The notes beneath the pieces were generated by a model. It worked only from the letters and a program-made list of their open reading frames with translations. It was not told the DNA's origin and made no database searches. A stretch of DNA of 9,620 bases. Origin: Candidatus Zixiibacteriota bacterium (lineage in GTDB: Bacteria; Zixibacteria; MSB-5A5; GN15; FEB-12). Position numbers and translations under genes: made by a program. The stretch spans positions 1-9,620 of the forward strand of contig JAHIVM010000115.1 of NCBI GenBank assembly GCA_018816665.1, in the 5' to 3' direction. Shown piece after piece: positions 7,073-9,620 of the stretch; within the stretch, counting starts at the first letter, position 1; each line of letters starts with the position of its first letter.

Positions 7073-9264
7073 CGCAAGTATTCGGGTTTATCCACCTGGA
7101 ATTCGTAGACGAACCAGTATCCTCCGCCTTCGTGCTCCTGGAGATTCGCCTGCATCACCCGATTGGTAATGGTCAGGGGGTCAAACGTCATCGACCCGAC
7201 AGCCAGTTTTGCCCGTGCATCTATTTCTGGTACATCAGTTCCAATTACCAGTATATAATCCTGTACGCGACCGGAATAGTCAACCAGGATTTGGAATCCC
7301 AGCCGCCATTCGTATTGATTTATCGATGCCGCGTCCTCCGGGAACTCGAACGGTTCATCTACTTCTACCGGGTTCGACTTGAATGAAACCAGCGAGTCGG
7401 TCTCCCCTGTCTCAGGATTTCTGCGGTAATACAACCCTTCACGGGCATCCGCACTACCGTACGCTCCACCGGTTACCTCACCTGAGGTCGTGCTTCCGGG
7501 CGCGGACACACCTCTGGGACCATCGTCCCTCCCGGAGACGACCGCCAATTCATCGGATTCGCGTCTCTCCTCCGGCTCTTCTTCAACCCGCGCGAAGGTT
7601 GCCCGCGACGGGGCGGCTCGCCGGGAGGCCTCGCGAGCCAGCTCGCTCGACGGGAATGAGTCAATGAACGCCTGGTAGGCGTAGATGATGCTTGAATCAC
7701 CGGGCGCGCGGTAGTTCTCCCGGACCCAGATTGTATTGTATTTTGCCTGCAGGAAGTACTTGGAATCGGGGTAATTGTCTGCCACATACTGGTAATAGTA
7801 CAGTGCCGAGTCCGGGTTTTTCCGGTCAACCAGAAAGTCCTCGGCCTTGTGAAAATACACGCCCGCATAGCCGGTATCGGCCGCGGTACCGCGCAAACCG
7901 AGGACGTCAAGAGCTTCCGGTGTAAAATCTGATCCCGGGTACCGAGCCAGCATCGCCTTCAGAATCGAGTCGGCAGTCTTGTCATCTTCATAATGTTCCC
8001 GGTACATCTGCGAGAGGGCAATCATTGCTTTAGGCGCATCGTAAGCCGTGGGGAACGAATCGATCAGAATCTGCATCTCAAGAATTGCCGTATCCGGTTT
8101 ATTGAGCTGGAACCAGTACAACTCTGAAAGCAGGTACTGGGTGTACCCGGCGTCATCAATGACGTCCTGGGTAGCCGTGGAGTCCAGGGCCTTCTGGGCA
8201 AACGTTTCGATTTTGCCTATATCCGATGAGCGCTGCAGGGCATCTCGGCCGGCCTCCGAGCTTCGAGTGGCCGCCACGGCCAGATCGTAGTACTCTTTGG
8301 CCTGCTCAAGGTCATCGTACGTGAACTGATACATAAGTCCCAGGCGATGGTAAGCATCGGCCTGCCAGAGGCGATTTTCGCTCTTTTCCGCCACGTCGAG
8401 GTAGGTCACTTCGGCCAGCTCCAGATCCTCATCGTACTCGTACCCCATCCCCACGGTGAGTTTGAGAATCCCCAGGGAATCGAAGTACAGTTCATCCTCG
8501 ATGAGTTCGTCCAGGTACGCCATACCGGCATCAATCCGCTGAGTGCGATACGATGACAGGGCTGCGCGCAGCAGGGCATGATAGCGTTGATCCTTGTCGG
8601 GGTTCATCCCGAGGGCCTGGATATAAGCGCCGAGCGCATCGGCGAACTTGTAGCGCTCGAAGTACCCATCGGCCACCAGCATCTGAGCTTTCAGTTTATC
8701 CAGATCGGTACCCAGGGAATCGCGAACGGCCAGGAGATACTGCCGAGAGAGATCGTAGTCTCCGGCATCAAAATGATACTGTCCCAGGCCCATCGCGGCC
8801 TCACCCTTGAAGGCCCTATCGTAATCGGCGGCGAATATCTCCTGAAACACCGCCATGGCTTCTTCCACCTCACCCAGCTCCAGCTTTGATTTGGCGAGAT
8901 ACAGATTAGCCTGACGCGCGAACTTGGAGTCTTCGTAATTGGCCAGCAGCTCCCGCAACCGTCGCTCAGCCTTGCCATACTGATTGGTGTGGAAGTAGGA
9001 TACACCCAGCATATACAGAGCGTCGTCGTAGTACTTTGAGTTGGGGTAGTTGTCGACAACCTTCAGACACTTGGTGATAGCGGTATTATAATCGTTCGTC
9101 CCGCCTCGATTCGTTTTTGAATCCCGCCGCGTCTTCTCGGCCGAGTTGAAGGCCTTCCGGGCATTAAAGAACGTATTGAAATACACACCGCAGCCGCTTC
9201 CCAGGCCAAGGGTGGCCATGAGACCGATCAGCAATGCTATTCTCAGGTGTTTTGTAAGCCTCAT
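7069..9264 (-). CDS. TPR-repeat putative outer-membrane lipoprotein with TonB-C-like terminus
   Basis: 731 residues. The N-terminus has a basic start, a hydrophobic core and C25 in the sequence GSGC, which looks like a lipoprotein signal, although Gly at -3 is a poor lipobox residue. After it comes the segment VYFNTFFNARKAFNSAEK, then helical repeats over about residues 55-547. These include BamD-like units such as DNYPNSKYYDDALYMLGVSY and similar pairs near the end (DNYPDSKYFLQAKY). Residues about 548-650 are a charged, Gly/Ser/Glu-rich linker. The last 81 residues resemble a TonB C-terminal domain: a strand-rich start with a GRVQDY turn, the helix IDARAKLAVGSMTFDP and a final WFVYEFQV strand. 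The likely role is in the cell envelope, as a protein-protein scaffold; the exact function is unknown. The start is ATG 9264, with only weak RBS bases (GGAAGCGGA). The gene ends in an ATGA overlap with pyrK. Confidence 0.8.
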   Translation of the reverse strand: MRLTKHLRIALLIGLMATLGLGSGCGVYFNTFFNARKAFNSAEKTRRDSKTNRGGTNDYNTAITKCLKVVDNYPNSKYYDDALYMLGVSYFHTNQYGKAERRLRELLANYEDSKFARQANLYLAKSKLELGEVEEAMAVFQEIFAADYDRAFKGEAAMGLGQYHFDAGDYDLSRQYLLAVRDSLGTDLDKLKAQMLVADGYFERYKFADALGAYIQALGMNPDKDQRYHALLRAALSSYRTQRIDAGMAYLDELIEDELYFDSLGILKLTVGMGYEYDEDLELAEVTYLDVAEKSENRLWQADAYHRLGLMYQFTYDDLEQAKEYYDLAVAATRSSEAGRDALQRSSDIGKIETFAQKALDSTATQDVIDDAGYTQYLLSELYWFQLNKPDTAILEMQILIDSFPTAYDAPKAMIALSQMYREHYEDDKTADSILKAMLARYPGSDFTPEALDVLGLRGTAADTGYAGVYFHKAEDFLVDRKNPDSALYYYQYVADNYPDSKYFLQAKYNTIWVRENYRAPGDSSIIYAYQAFIDSFPSSELAREASRRAAPSRATFARVEEEPEERRESDELAVVSGRDDGPRGVSAPGSTTSGEVTGGAYGSADAREGLYYRRNPETGETDSLVSFKSNPVEVDEPFEFPEDAASINQYEWRLGFQILVDYSGRVQDYILVIGTDVPEIDARAKLAVGSMTFDPLTITNRVMQANLQEHEGGGYWFVYEFQVDKPEYLR

Positions 9265-9329
9265 TCCGCTTCCGCACTTGCGCCATTATCGGCGTATCTG
9301 TTGTACAATTCTGTCGGCCGGTGGTTCAT
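9261..9329 (-). CDS. Possible small ORF of 22 codons upstream of the TPR gene
   Basis: ATG at 9329 opens a 22-residue reading frame (begins MNHRPTELYN, ends GASAEAE). Its TGA overlaps the ATG of the TPR gene as ATGA, the same junction style as TPR/pyrK. AAGGG lies 9 bases before the ATG, and the sirtuin stop is 26 bases further up. No family is recognised. It could be a leader peptide that couples translation from the sirtuin to the TPR gene, or simply chance. Confidence 0.3.
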   Translation of the reverse strand: MNHRPTELYNRYADNGASAEAE

Positions 9330-9355
9330 CTGCCCGCGCCCTTGTAGAAACTTCT

Positions 9356-9620
9356 TCACTTCAGGCGAGCCTTCAGCGCATCAATCAGGGATGGCAAACA
9401 CTCGCCCGACCTCTCCTGAACACAGAAATGGGCCATACTGCTCAGGGGGGTGGCATCGGGGTTGATTTCGACAACCTTAGCCCCGCTCTGGGCCGCCAGC
9501 ACCGGAAGACTGGCCGCAGGATGGACCAGCGCCGATGTTCCGACACTCAAAAAGACGTCAGCCTCAGAGGTACGCTCAAAGGCAGTCTGGATAGTGTGCT
9601 CCGGCAGAGACTCGCCAAAC
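9356..9620 (-). CDS. NAD-dependent protein deacylase (sirtuin, Sir2/CobB family), C-terminal part
   Basis: Only the last 87 codons are in the window; the gene begins beyond the right edge. The visible part starts with FGESLPEHT, the FGE-LP stretch that follows the zinc-binding region in Sir2 proteins. Next comes SVGTSALVHPAASLP (NAD-binding GTS motif near residue 27 of the fragment), then VVEINPDATPLS (adenine/ribose-contacting Asn) and a short C-terminal helix. Sirtuins remove acyl groups from lysines using NAD+, giving nicotinamide and O-acyl-ADP-ribose. The FGE-LP form is typical of the CobB/SIRT5-like class, but the acyl preference cannot be judged because the Tyr/Arg specificity residues are outside the window. 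It is followed after 97 bases by the TPR gene on the same strand, with no obvious terminator, so co-transcription is possible. Confidence 0.9.
   Translation of the reverse strand, partial: FGESLPEHTIQTAFERTSEADVFLSVGTSALVHPAASLPVLAAQSGAKVVEINPDATPLSSMAHFCVQERSGECLPSLIDALKARLK

Noticed and set aside
9265..9320. Promoter with TTGTAC and GATAAT before the TPR gene
   Set aside because: The boxes are only 12 bases apart, too close for a sigma-70 promoter; TTGTACAA is a short palindrome likely due to chance.

Overview
All genes here lie on the minus strand, so the order of transcription runs from high to low coordinates: a sirtuin (3' end only), a possible 22-codon ORF, a 731-residue TPR lipoprotein, pyrK, pyrD, pyrF and, after a 177-base gap with its own promoter, a very large 2-hydroxyacyl-CoA dehydratase activator-like protein that runs off the left edge. 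The moderately high GC content, strong Shine-Dalgarno sites and GTG starts indicate a bacterium. The oxygen-sensitive activator family and the NAD-linked PyrK/PyrD type suggest an anaerobe or facultative anaerobe. The BamD-like TPR lipoprotein with a TonB-C-like end implies a Gram-negative envelope. An FCB-group or candidate-phylum lineage (Zixibacteria-like) would fit, but that is an impression and not something shown by the sequence.

Region 4291-9264 is one tightly coupled unit. The TPR gene and pyrK overlap by ATGA, pyrK and pyrD by GTGA, and pyrD and pyrF by TGATG. PyrK (FAD, 2Fe-2S) and PyrD (FMN) form the NAD-dependent dihydroorotate dehydrogenase, and PyrF makes UMP from OMP. The intermediate step, PyrE, is not in the window. 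PyrF carries an unusual Pro/Gln/Ser-rich tail of about 87 residues. Why an envelope TPR protein heads a pyrimidine operon is unclear.

Region 1-4113 is the most interesting part. The single polypeptide (1371 residues visible, C-terminus missing) contains two complete activase (ASKHA ATPase) modules, each with the two cluster cysteines exactly 39 residues apart. A ferredoxin-like Cys patch follows, and then two HgdB-like modules that resemble each other. It looks like the activator dimer and the dehydratase-like pair of the 2-hydroxyglutaryl-CoA dehydratase system joined in one chain. Its substrate is unknown.

There is no gene-free stretch longer than 300 bases. The two gaps are 4114-4290 (promoter and RBS of the activator gene) and 9265-9355 (holding the small ORF). 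I saw no RNA gene, mobile element, CRISPR array or long repeat.
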